Assembly: GCF_014696615.1 (NCBI RefSeq) | Contig: NZ_JACJQJ010000008.1 | Coordinates: forward strand, 1-64,000 | Source: Nostoc linckia FACHB-104 | Lineage (GTDB): Bacteria; Cyanobacteriota; Cyanobacteriia; Cyanobacteriales; Nostocaceae | DNA length: 64,000 bases | Direction: 5' to 3' | Part shown: in pieces, positions 36,938 to 45,304 of the stretch | How the letters are laid out: the number at the start of each line of letters is the position of its first letter | How positions within the stretch are numbered: position 1 is the stretch's first letter | Notes under the pieces: model-generated | Told to the model about the DNA's origin: nothing | Database searches by the model: none | The model's input: the letters and a program-made list of their open reading frames with translations, nothing else | Translations under genes and position numbers: made by a program

Positions 36938-37031
36938 TGGCCGATTAAAAACAGAAAGAGTACATTAATTCGGGATGTTGTTATGCACTGGATTTATATA
37001 GAGGTTGGTGATGAGCCAAACCTTTTTTTTT
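36938..37031 (+). ncRNA. Candidate small RNA ending at a strong terminator
   Basis: The 3' end is a stem AGGTTGG (37002-37008) pairing with CCAAACCT (37016-37023, one bulge), followed by nine T, the strongest intrinsic terminator in this region. Upstream, TTTTAG (36905-36910) and TATAGG (36928-36933) with a 17-base spacer could form a promoter starting near 36938, giving an RNA of about 94 nt. There is no coding potential. The start is a guess; the terminator is clear. Confidence 0.35.
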
Positions 37032-37171
37032 ATTGAAAATCAAACAGCTTCCGGGGAAGTGAAGTATCGCAACAAGTAAACGGAAACAACCCTTAACTTT
37101 TAACCCTTCCCCTTTTCCCTTAAAAAAAGAAGCGATTACTTGTCCACACTCCCCGAAATCAGCCTTGTTAG

Positions 37172-38644
37172 CTAATTCAAAAGCGCTGCTGTTGATTTTG
37201 CAGATGGAACCACTTTTCTGACTTTACCATCGCTCTTAGATGTCACATAAATTTCACCAGCTTCGTCTACTCCCAAGCGGACATCTGAACGTTTGCTACC
37301 AATGATTTGGAGAAAAGAACTTTCTTTGTCACCGTCAAAGATTCTTAGTTCTTTAATTTTGGCTTGCTTACCATTAACTAGCTCATCTACAGGTACATGA
37401 AAAAAGCGTCCATCATTACCAAAGTCAGCAAAAACATATTGACCGACTAATTCGGGAATGGCTTTACCTCTATAAACATAACCGCCTGCGATCGCAACTC
37501 CATAAAAACCTGACCATTTTTCTGGCCTGTGATGAGCATATTGCGCTACAGGATAGGTATAACCATTCTGGGCATCATTTTTGGGTAATGGAAATAGAAC
37601 GTTCTCATTTTTTTCGTCTACTACCCAAGTTCCTTCTCGGTTTCCCCAACCGTAATTAGCACCTTTGATACCAAGATTAATTTCTTCAATAAAAGCCTGT
37701 CCAATATCGACAATCAACATTTTGTTTGTTCCTGGGGTATCCCAACTAAAACGATGGGGATTTCTCAACCCATAAGCCCAAATTTCCCCTAATGTCTGAG
37801 ATTTTCCATCTTTCGCAAAAGGATTATCTTCAGGGATACCATACTTACCATTAGCGCTATTCTTACCAAAAGGATCTATACGGAGAATTTTACCGAGGGG
37901 TGTGTTTAAATCTTGCCCATTATCTAAGGGGTCGGTGTGACTGACAGGAAAGCCATCACTCCCACCATCAGCCACAGCAATATATAGAAGACCATAATCG
38001 GCATCTCCAGGTTTAACATGAGGATGAAAGCCTAGTTGTCCAACATTGTGATCTGGGTATGGCTCCTCAATACGCATGATTTCCCGAACTTTACCTGTAA
38101 AGGTATTAGCAGCTGGGTTATCTGCTTTCCACTCCCGAATGACATCATGATGTGAGCTTTCTATAATATTTCCTTCGTTATCACGAATGGTTTTTCTCAC
38201 TGGAAAGTCAGGAATCCGATTATTTTTGTCTTCGCTATTTACTGTATAAAAAATTCCATTTTTAGCAAATTCTGGGTGAAACGCGAAATAGGCAAACCCC
38301 TGTTGTGAAGTCTCATCACCAAATCCCGAACATACTAAATTTTTGAGATTCATGTATAGGGATAGTTTGCCATTATTGATTACATAAAGCTTGCCCCGCA
38401 TATCGTTGACAAATAACCTGCCGCTACCATCACCTGCATGAGTTATAAAGTTTAATCTTGCTATTCTATCTCTGCCAATCCCACTCTGAGGAACTTGTAC
38501 TACTTCTTTCAGGCCTATAGCTAAATTTGATTTTTCAATTTTTGCTGGTAGGGGATTTGTAATTTGGGCAGAAGAAATATTGCAATAGATTAAAAATAAA
38601 AATGAGGCTAGGAAACTACAAAATAGAATATAAACTTTTTTCAT
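37172..38644 (-). CDS. PQQ-dependent sugar dehydrogenase-like protein (GSDH family)
   Basis: This 490-residue exported protein has a Sec signal peptide cut near residue 26 (ISSA). It is a six-bladed beta-propeller of the glucose/sorbosone dehydrogenase family, related to soluble PQQ-glucose dehydrogenase and hedgehog-interacting protein. Diagnostic blades are FAYFAFHPEFAKNGIFYT, YPDHNVGQLGFHP, LGKILRIDPFG, IWAYGLRNPHRFSWD and GANYGWGNREG. It probably oxidises a sugar or similar alcohol in the periplasm, if PQQ is available; no PQQ synthesis genes are in this window. It is a single gene. The plus-strand terminators at 36.6-37.0 kb point toward its 3' end. Confidence 0.88.
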   Translation of the reverse strand: MKKVYILFCSFLASFLFLIYCNISSAQITNPLPAKIEKSNLAIGLKEVVQVPQSGIGRDRIARLNFITHAGDGSGRLFVNDMRGKLYVINNGKLSLYMNLKNLVCSGFGDETSQQGFAYFAFHPEFAKNGIFYTVNSEDKNNRIPDFPVRKTIRDNEGNIIESSHHDVIREWKADNPAANTFTGKVREIMRIEEPYPDHNVGQLGFHPHVKPGDADYGLLYIAVADGGSDGFPVSHTDPLDNGQDLNTPLGKILRIDPFGKNSANGKYGIPEDNPFAKDGKSQTLGEIWAYGLRNPHRFSWDTPGTNKMLIVDIGQAFIEEINLGIKGANYGWGNREGTWVVDEKNENVLFPLPKNDAQNGYTYPVAQYAHHRPEKWSGFYGVAIAGGYVYRGKAIPELVGQYVFADFGNDGRFFHVPVDELVNGKQAKIKELRIFDGDKESSFLQIIGSKRSDVRLGVDEAGEIYVTSKSDGKVRKVVPSAKSTAALLN

Positions 38645-39009
38645 GTCTGTGGTTAAAGAAAATATTTAGCAATATGTTTTTGACTGCGGATAGCCAAAAG
38701 CAGCAGTGTTGATTTAGTAGAGTGATAACCCTGTTATCAGAACTATCTTCACTTTGCAATCAGGTACATATATCACGGTGATATTAAAAACTCAACTAGT
38801 CGCAACGGAATGAAATGAGCTAATGTCTATGTATGTAGTATTTTTTGGGTATTTATGAAGTTCCCACCTTGGTAAGCCGCTAGAAAGTTATCGCACCAGC
38901 GATTCCTTTTACAACTCGTACAGTTTTGTTCGTGGATTCCCCCGCCAACAGCCAGCGCTGTGAAGACTTTGCGTTGGTAATCAAATGTTGAAGACGGGAG
39001 AATTAGATA
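38645..39009. other. Intergenic region between divergent genes
   Basis: These 365 bp lie between the dehydrogenase and the MFS gene. A 64-codon minus frame (38827-39021) overlaps the MFS start and includes a CTSCKRNRWCDNF cluster. I could not match it to a family and do not call it. Confidence 0.35.
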
Positions 39010-40188
39010 ATGCCATTGCATGGTAAAAACAAAACTGCAAAGAGTGTAATTTTATTAACCATCATCTTTCTCGCTATTGAATTCTTAGACGAGGTGATTG
39101 ATGGTTTGTGTGGTGCGGCTTGGCCGTTAATTCGCCATGACCTAAATCTTGACTACGTGCAATTAGGAATGTTACTGACAATACCCAATACTATCAGTAG
39201 CTTAATTGAGCCGATTGTAGGAATCTGGGGGGATATTGGGAAGCGGCGACAATTAATATTGGGTGGAGGAGTAAGCTTTGCGATCGCACTCCTCCTTTTA
39301 AGCCAGAGCTATAATTTTTTATTATTATTAGCAGCCTTTGTGCTGTTTTATCCCGCATCTGGTTGCTTTGTTAGTCTTTCTCAAGCCACCCTGATGGATA
39401 TTCAACCGACGCGCCACGAACAAAATATGGCACGTTGGGCGTTAGCTGGTTCTGTGGGAAATGTAATTGGCCCCTTAATTTTAGCTGGCGCGGTGGCATT
39501 AAATCAAAGTTGGCGAAGTGCGTTTTTGGCATTAGCGCTGTTGACGCTGTTACTTGTGGGAATGTTATGGCAATTTCCCATAAAAACTGCAACTTCCCAC
39601 ATAGATGAACCACTGCATAGTTTCAAGGATGGAATCACCAATGCGTTAACAGCATTAAAACGGCGTAAAGTTCTGCTGTGGTTAACTTTATTGCAATTTT
39701 CAGATTTAATGCTAGATATTTTGCGTAGCTTTTTAGCACTGTACTTTGTTGATATAGTCGGTGCAAATAATACGCAAGCAAGTTTTGCTGTCACTGTTTG
39801 GTTAGGCTTTGGCTTGCTGGGAGATTTTTTACTCATCCCCTTACTAGAAAGAGTTCGGGGATTAAATTATTTAAAACTCAGCGCCACAATTGTTTTGTGT
39901 CTTTACCCAGCTTTTTTGCTGGTACCAAATACAAATATCAAATTAGTAATTCTCGGTTTGTTGGGTTTCTGTAATGCTGGTTGGTACTCAATTCTGCAAG
40001 GGCAATTATACACAGCTATGCCAGGGCAAAGTGGTACAGTAATGACGCTCAATAATTTGTTTGGTTTAGTTGGTGGTTTAATACCGTTGGTGTTGGGTTT
40101 AGTTGCTCAATATTATGGTTTACAAACTACTATGTGGTTGTTAATTGCTGCACCTATAACCTTACTCATCGCACTATTTGCCGTTTAA
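39010..40188 (+). CDS. MFS transporter
   Basis: This 392-residue protein has 12 predicted membrane helices. The motif-A-like loop after helix II reads GIWGDIGKRRQLILGGG, and acidic residues occur in helix I (FLDEVIDGL), unusual for the superfamily and suggestive of a proton- or cation-coupling site. The substrate is unknown; the length and pattern fit small-molecule efflux pumps. GGGAG lies 8-12 bases before the ATG. It is convergent with coaR (38 bp between stops), so a role in metal export is a tempting but unsupported idea. Confidence 0.85.
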   Translation: MPLHGKNKTAKSVILLTIIFLAIEFLDEVIDGLCGAAWPLIRHDLNLDYVQLGMLLTIPNTISSLIEPIVGIWGDIGKRRQLILGGGVSFAIALLLLSQSYNFLLLLAAFVLFYPASGCFVSLSQATLMDIQPTRHEQNMARWALAGSVGNVIGPLILAGAVALNQSWRSAFLALALLTLLLVGMLWQFPIKTATSHIDEPLHSFKDGITNALTALKRRKVLLWLTLLQFSDLMLDILRSFLALYFVDIVGANNTQASFAVTVWLGFGLLGDFLLIPLLERVRGLNYLKLSATIVLCLYPAFLLVPNTNIKLVILGLLGFCNAGWYSILQGQLYTAMPGQSGTVMTLNNLFGLVGGLIPLVLGLVAQYYGLQTTMWLLIAAPITLLIALFAV

Positions 40189-40225
40189 TTTTGAATATCA
40201 AGATGCAACGCCAGCTTTTCTGTTC

Positions 40226-41335
40226 TTAGTGACTAAGATAACAATGACAATCTGGCTTCTCAATTAGCGATTCTACCAGAGCATTAAGGGCTGTAGCCGC
40301 TAATAAACCTCCGCCTACAGTCCCTTCTACTGTAATAAAAGGTATCGATTGTTGCAGCAAAAGCCGCTTGGCTGCGGGAGCATGACTAAAGCCAATAGGC
40401 ATTCCAATCACTAATGCAGGCTGAATTTGTTGCTTATTTATAGCTTCGCAAACTTCCACCAGCACTGAAGGCGCATAACCAATTACTAAAATACAACCTG
40501 TGGTGAGTTGCTGTAATTTCTCTCGCCATTGCTGCTGTTCCCAAAAAGCCAGTTCTGCTTCTGTGGCAGTGGTAATGTGGGGATTATTAATCAATGTTTC
40601 TACTGGACAACCTAAATGGACTAATCTCGTATTATCAAGAGCAGCCGCTACTGTGGGGATATCGACAACAATTTGACAATTTGCAGAGAGAGCTTGACGA
40701 CTAGCTGCGATCGCATCTCGACTGAGCTTGACAAATGATACCAAACTCACATCACCACAAGCTAATACTAGTTGGGAAATTAGGTGTTGTTCAATCTCGG
40801 AACGTTTAGATAAGTCAGGTAACAACCGCTGCAAAGATTCCGCAAAAGCTTCTGGGTGAGTATGAATTTCCGCATCTAAGCCACTCCACAGTTGTTCTAA
40901 TCCGCCTAATCCCGTTTGGGTTTCGACTTCCAGTAACTTCAGCTGTGCTAAAACTTCCGCTTGGGTATTTTGACAATGCTGATCCCGCCCTAATAATCCT
41001 TCCAATGCGGATGCTGTTTGTCGCAGTTGGGAAATTTGCTGCATAACTGCGCGATACTGCTTTTGCAATTGCGCCATCAGGGTTTTTGTGGTGTCTGCTT
41101 CTGGTTCTACTTCCAGAATTTGCTGGATGTGGTTGAGTTGAAACCCTTGCTGCTTCAAAGCCACAATCCGTTGCAGCCTAATCACATCCTTCTCAGTATA
41201 AAGGCGATAATTGCTAGGCGATCGCACTGGTTGCGGTAGTAATCCTAATTGATGGTAATGGCGCACCATGCGCGGAGTAATCCCCCCACCCACAGCATCA
41301 GTAAGTTCTTTAATGGTTAAGCAACCAGTATTCAT
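40226..41335 (-). CDS. coaR: CoaR cobalt-responsive MerR regulator
   Basis: This 369-residue regulator has an N-terminal MerR winged helix (residues 7-75, ITPRMVRHYHQLGLLPQPVR) and a dimerisation coiled coil at about 80-135. Its large C-terminal domain is homologous to precorrin-8X methylmutase (CobH/CbiC): VIGYAPSVLVEVCEAIN, ALVIGMPIGFSHA and VEGTVGGGLLAATALNAL. The extreme C-terminus carries Cys363-His364-Cys365, the motif reported as needed for cobalt sensing by Synechocystis CoaR. It should activate coaT when cobalt is high. Here it is the last gene of a putative operon: it starts 3 bp after the TOPRIM-like gene. coaT is 1.9 kb away and divergent. Confidence 0.93.
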   Translation of the reverse strand: MNTGCLTIKELTDAVGGGITPRMVRHYHQLGLLPQPVRSPSNYRLYTEKDVIRLQRIVALKQQGFQLNHIQQILEVEPEADTTKTLMAQLQKQYRAVMQQISQLRQTASALEGLLGRDQHCQNTQAEVLAQLKLLEVETQTGLGGLEQLWSGLDAEIHTHPEAFAESLQRLLPDLSKRSEIEQHLISQLVLACGDVSLVSFVKLSRDAIAASRQALSANCQIVVDIPTVAAALDNTRLVHLGCPVETLINNPHITTATEAELAFWEQQQWREKLQQLTTGCILVIGYAPSVLVEVCEAINKQQIQPALVIGMPIGFSHAPAAKRLLLQQSIPFITVEGTVGGGLLAATALNALVESLIEKPDCHCYLSH

Positions 41336-41338
41336 GAT

Positions 41339-41881
41339 TTATTCCAACAACGGCAAAATTCTTTTTAGTTCTCCACAAGCCGCCTGAAGCGATGGCGGTG
41401 CATTTGCATCCAAGCCTTGGTAACACTGATTTACTAAGCTTTCAACATACGGCTTACAAGCTGACTCATTTTTGGTGAATTTTGAATATTCTGTTTCTTC
41501 GTCAACAGCTTCTCCTTGTAAATAATGTATCCAAGTTTCAATATTTCTTTTAGGTATAAAGATTGCTATAGCTTCATGAGGCTGACGAATTTGCTGGGAA
41601 TCTGCTATTAATGCATCATCTAATTGCTTTAGCCTTTTCTCTATCATTTCTTTATCAGCATCAATCAATACTACTAATATGACTGAAAGATAGTTCTTGC
41701 TTCGGTAGGCTTTCACCTCTGCGGCATAACTCTCTCTGACAAACTGTTCTCCTGCACCTTTGAGACAAAATTTAGTTCTGATGTTGCCAGTAAAACCGCG
41801 TTTTTTTAGAAAATGGCGAGCAAAAACTTCTTGTTGCCTATCTTCACATAGAATAACAATCTGTACTCTACGCTGATTCAT
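41339..41881 (-). CDS. TOPRIM-like protein partnered with ABC-class ATPase
   Basis: This 180-residue protein shows the layout of a small TOPRIM/DUF4276-like nuclease domain: QIVILCEDRQQEVFARHFL with acidic Glu13-Asp14, VVLIDADKE with Asp74-x-Asp76, and a later PKRNIETWIHYLQ (Arg112, Glu115). The start at 41881 lies inside the end of the ATPase gene (14-base overlap); an alternative ATG at 41899 would add six residues. Its stop lies 3 bp before coaR. By family logic (OLD, Gabija, PARIS-type ATPase-TOPRIM modules) it could be the effector nuclease of the adjacent ATPase. Exact family and activity are not established. Confidence 0.7.
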   Translation of the reverse strand: MNQRRVQIVILCEDRQQEVFARHFLKKRGFTGNIRTKFCLKGAGEQFVRESYAAEVKAYRSKNYLSVILVVLIDADKEMIEKRLKQLDDALIADSQQIRQPHEAIAIFIPKRNIETWIHYLQGEAVDEETEYSKFTKNESACKPYVESLVNQCYQGLDANAPPSLQAACGELKRILPLLE

Positions 41882-42986
41882 ACAGCCATCCCCGTGCAAT
41901 TAGTTCAGAAATGGGTAATCCAGTATTATCTGCCATTTCATTACTAATTTTTTTCACTCGTACTGGTGCATTACTTTGACGCTCAAACCAATAACCTATC
42001 GGTGATGCTAAAAGATAATCAATTAGTTGTGGATGATGAGAAATCAACAAAGACTGTAATTTTTGCTCGCTACAAAACTCATAAAGTTGAGTTAACCAAG
42101 GTTGGATTTCTGAAAGTGCTAAAAAATTTTCTGGTTCATCTATACACAGTGTATATTCTTCTGATTGAGTGCAATATAAAAGTGTGTAAAGAGCTATTAA
42201 TGCTTTTTGTCCATCAGATAGTTCTGTTAAGTAGTAATCAATTATTCTCGTTTGGTCTTCCTCATCTTTAAATCGTAATTTTAAACTTACATCTTTTTGG
42301 CTAAATTGTTCAAATTTTATGCTATTAAAGCCATTTATCACACTTTTCAAGACATGAATCAGTTCAGCAACTTTACCCTGATCCTGTGAAATGTAGCGAT
42401 ACCATGAGATAAAATTCTCCATTTTTTCTGTTAATTGTGTTTCTTCTTTTTCACTATTTCCAGAAATTAAACTAGGAATAATTTGGACAATAATAAATTT
42501 TCCTATCCTATTTTTGAACCAAGTCAACTTTTTGTTATCACTTCTGGGTACGAGCAGAGGGAGAATTGACTGCGACCAATCAAAAGGATATTTTGCACCA
42601 GCTAAATAATTATCATCAAATATTTGGACTTCACCCATATCAAACTTTAATAGAGGTAGGTTATCAAACCACAAACGTTCGTACCAAACATAGCTTTTAC
42701 CCTGATTATGTTCAATAGCAAGTTCATATTTATAAATACCACCATTACCACTAATATCAATATCAAAACGTTGCAGAGACATACTTTGCCAACGTGTACA
42801 ATCAGAAGGCTTAAAAACACCTTCAACTTTGCTATCACCACTCACAAAAGTTTGAATTTTACGCAAGACATCAAAAACTGTTGATTTACCTGTTCCATTA
42901 CCACCAAGAAACAGATTAATTGAGTCAAAATTAAGCTCAAAATTTACTAAGCCTCGAAAGTTATCAATATAGATTCGCTTTAACAT
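41868..42986 (-). CDS. AAA/ABC-class ATPase (AAA_21-like, OLD-type)
   Basis: This 372-residue ATPase has a Walker A GGNGTGKST (residues 28-36), an ABC signature-like LSDGQ (256-260), a Walker B with catalytic acid LCIDEPE (280-286) and the switch segment SHHPQLIDYL (316-325). The opening LKRIYIDNFRGLVNFEL is typical of OLD/RecF-type and AAA_21 ATPases. The segment between Walker A and signature, about 220 residues, is short and contains no long coiled coil. It is the first gene of the operon ATPase, TOPRIM-like, coaR. Such ATPase plus small nuclease pairs are frequent in anti-phage modules, so defence is an inference. It is not known as part of cobalt resistance. Confidence 0.85.
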   Translation of the reverse strand: MLKRIYIDNFRGLVNFELNFDSINLFLGGNGTGKSTVFDVLRKIQTFVSGDSKVEGVFKPSDCTRWQSMSLQRFDIDISGNGGIYKYELAIEHNQGKSYVWYERLWFDNLPLLKFDMGEVQIFDDNYLAGAKYPFDWSQSILPLLVPRSDNKKLTWFKNRIGKFIIVQIIPSLISGNSEKEETQLTEKMENFISWYRYISQDQGKVAELIHVLKSVINGFNSIKFEQFSQKDVSLKLRFKDEEDQTRIIDYYLTELSDGQKALIALYTLLYCTQSEEYTLCIDEPENFLALSEIQPWLTQLYEFCSEQKLQSLLISHHPQLIDYLLASPIGYWFERQSNAPVRVKKISNEMADNTGLPISELIARGWLYESA

Positions 42987-43179
42987 AAATCGTTTTCATC
43001 CCAATGCAACAACAACAATAAACTTTCTGGGCGACTGCAAGTCATGCGTCACTTGTTATAAGTTAGGGAATGCTTACACAGACAAAACCTATGTGTAATT
43101 TGTTTGTACAAATCCCGTAATTTCTCATCACTAGGGCTAGACGCAAAATATGAGACTCGCCATAGTCAACTCCCACACC

Positions 43180-43212
43180 GTTGACATTAACATTAATGTC
43201 AACGTTTAGTGT
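43180..43212 (+). promoter_or_regulatory. coaT promoter with CoaR-type operator
   Basis: A near-perfect inverted repeat GTTGACATTAAC (43180-43191) and ATTAATGTCAAC (43192-43203), 11 of 12 pairing, overlaps a -35 TTGACA at 43181-43186. A -10-like TAGTGT (43207-43212) follows after a 20-base spacer, the stretched spacing that MerR-family activators correct. It lies 28 bases before the coaT start, with coaR in the same locus. Binding is inferred. Confidence 0.8.
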
Positions 43213-43240
43213 GAGATAGTCCGCTTAGTTTCTCAATTTC

Positions 43241-45163
43241 ATGCTCTACCCACAGCATTTAACCAAATTCACCAAAGAACATGGAGATACCTTAGCAGCC
43301 TTAGTTTGTGGAGTGCTGCTATTTCTGGGTTGGTTCACCTTGCATCTTGGCTGGCTGGGATGGGCAATGTTGTTATTAACCGCAGCTTACGTGATTGGTG
43401 GTTATGAAAGCGCCCGTGAGGGGTTAACTACCCTCGTCAAGGAAAAACAACTGGATGTAGATTTGCTGATGATTGTGGCAGCGCTTGGTGCTGCTAGCTT
43501 GGGCTTATGGCGCAGGGAATACCATTTAATTATTGATGGGGCTATTTTAATTTTGATTTTTGCGATTAGTGGCGCATTAGAAGGCTACGCAATGCGGCGA
43601 ACTGAACGCAGTATTCGTAGTTTGATGAGTCTGACTCCAGATACAGCTAGGATTTCACGTCAAGGAAAAGAAGAGTTAGTTCCCATTCACCAGTTACAGG
43701 TCGGGGATGAAATTATTGTCAAGCCAGGAGAGTTAATTCCCACTGATGCTTTAATTGTCTCTGGTTACAGTACCCTCAATCAGGCTGCGATTACAGGCGA
43801 GTCTTTACCTGTGGAGAAGACAGTCAACGATGAAGTTTTTGCGGGGACAATTAACGGCTATGGGGCGCTAAAGCTAAAGTTGCATAAGCCAGCCACCAGC
43901 AGTTTGATTCAACGGGTGATTCGGTTAGTCGAACAAGCACAAACAGAAGCGCCACCTTCCCAAGAATTTATTGAGCGATTTGAACGGAAATATGCGCTAA
44001 TAATTGTCACCTTGGGCGTATTACTAGCAATTCTGCCGCCATTTATTTGGGGTTGGGATTGGGAAACTACAATTTACCGGGCGCTGACATTTTTGGTGGT
44101 AGCCTCTCCCTGCGCTTTGATGGCTGCTATTATGCCTACACTGCTGTCAGCGATTGCCAATGGTGCCAGACAGGGGATTTTGTTTAAAAATGGTGCCCAG
44201 TTGGAAAAGATTGGTCAAGTTAGAGCGATCGCATTCGATAAAACTGGTACTTTGACAACAGGGGAGTTGCAGGTCTGTGAAGTAATAGCTTATGGTAAAT
44301 ACTCGCAAGCTGATGTACTAACAGCCGCCGCATCTCTAGAATCATACTCAGAACATCCCATTGGTAAAGCTATTGTGCAGGCAGCCGCTAACATAGATTG
44401 GGTGGGCGCGCTGGAAGTGCAAGCTATCCCTGGAAAGGGAATTAGCGGTATTATTCAAGACCAGCAAGTAATGGTGGGAAATGCTGCCTTTATTGGGGAG
44501 TATGTACCAGAATTACCCCAGGATTTGCAGAATTTAACTCAATTTTGGGAACAAGAAGGCAAAACAGTTGTTTGGGTAGCCCAAACCAGAAGAGAAGATG
44601 GTTATGAGATTGTGGGTGCCCTTGCTATTGCAGATATGGTACGTGCTGAAGCAGCCGAAACGATTAGGCGCTTAAGAAATTTGGGCGTTGCTGAGATTGT
44701 GATGATTACCGGCGATAATCAGCGAACTGCCCATAGTGTCGCGCAAGCCGTGGGTATTGATCGCGTGTATGCTGAACTGTTACCAGAAGACAAGCTATCT
44801 GTGATTAGTGATTTACAGCAAAAATATCAAACAGTGGCAATGGTAGGCGATGGGATCAATGATGCACCAGCCCTCGCCCAGGCTTCTGTGGGTATTGCTA
44901 TGGGTGTGGCTGGTAGTGATGTGGCGCTAGAAACAGCCGATGTTGTCCTCATGGCCGATAAACTAGAAAAAATTGCTGTAGCCATGCATTTAGGTAGGCG
45001 ATCGCAAAGTATAGTTAAACAAAATATCGTTGTCGCCTTAGGTTTTATTCTGTTGCTACTCGTCGGTAACTTTCTCGGCAATATTAACTTACCCATCGGC
45101 GTAATTGGGCATGAAGGCTCTACGGTATTAGTAACTTTAAGCGGTTTAAGACTTTTGAAGTAA
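43241..45163 (+). CDS. coaT: CoaT cobalt-exporting P1B-type ATPase
   Basis: This 640-residue P1B-4-class ATPase has no N-terminal metal-binding domain, as in Synechocystis CoaT. The metal-site helix has Ser289-Pro290-Cys291 (SPC in place of CPC), and the last helices contain HEGST (624-628), both hallmarks of the cobalt-exporting subgroup. Other motifs are the actuator TGES, phosphorylation DKTGT (Asp333), SEHPIGKAI, MITGDNQRTA and VGDGINDAPAL. It should expel Co2+ (perhaps also other divalent metals) from the cytosol. It is monocistronic, driven by the operator-promoter just upstream and ended by the hairpin at 45256. Confidence 0.93.
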   Translation: MLYPQHLTKFTKEHGDTLAALVCGVLLFLGWFTLHLGWLGWAMLLLTAAYVIGGYESAREGLTTLVKEKQLDVDLLMIVAALGAASLGLWRREYHLIIDGAILILIFAISGALEGYAMRRTERSIRSLMSLTPDTARISRQGKEELVPIHQLQVGDEIIVKPGELIPTDALIVSGYSTLNQAAITGESLPVEKTVNDEVFAGTINGYGALKLKLHKPATSSLIQRVIRLVEQAQTEAPPSQEFIERFERKYALIIVTLGVLLAILPPFIWGWDWETTIYRALTFLVVASPCALMAAIMPTLLSAIANGARQGILFKNGAQLEKIGQVRAIAFDKTGTLTTGELQVCEVIAYGKYSQADVLTAAASLESYSEHPIGKAIVQAAANIDWVGALEVQAIPGKGISGIIQDQQVMVGNAAFIGEYVPELPQDLQNLTQFWEQEGKTVVWVAQTRREDGYEIVGALAIADMVRAEAAETIRRLRNLGVAEIVMITGDNQRTAHSVAQAVGIDRVYAELLPEDKLSVISDLQQKYQTVAMVGDGINDAPALAQASVGIAMGVAGSDVALETADVVLMADKLEKIAVAMHLGRRSQSIVKQNIVVALGFILLLLVGNFLGNINLPIGVIGHEGSTVLVTLSGLRLLK

Positions 45164-45255
45164 TCCGTAATTGAGCGATCGCAATTAGTAGTAGTAGTGT
45201 GGGCATTGCCCACAACATCAGAATCATCTGCAATTGAAAGGTAGAGAATGGCTAT

Positions 45256-45304
45256 TCTATACTCATTTCAGCGGTTTGAAACTGCTTTAATGAGTATAGA
45301 TTTT
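45256..45304 (+). terminator. coaT intrinsic terminator
   Basis: A perfect 12-bp stem, TCTATACTCATT and AATGAGTATAGA, has a loop that itself pairs (AGCGGTT/AACTGCT) and is followed by TTTTA. A smaller stem TGTGGGC-ATT-GCCCACA precedes it at 45198-45214. Confidence 0.75.

Noticed and set aside
38827-39021. 64-codon minus frame with a CTSCKRNRWC cluster
   Set aside because: It overlaps the MFS start and has no recognised homology; the cysteines are suggestive but not enough.
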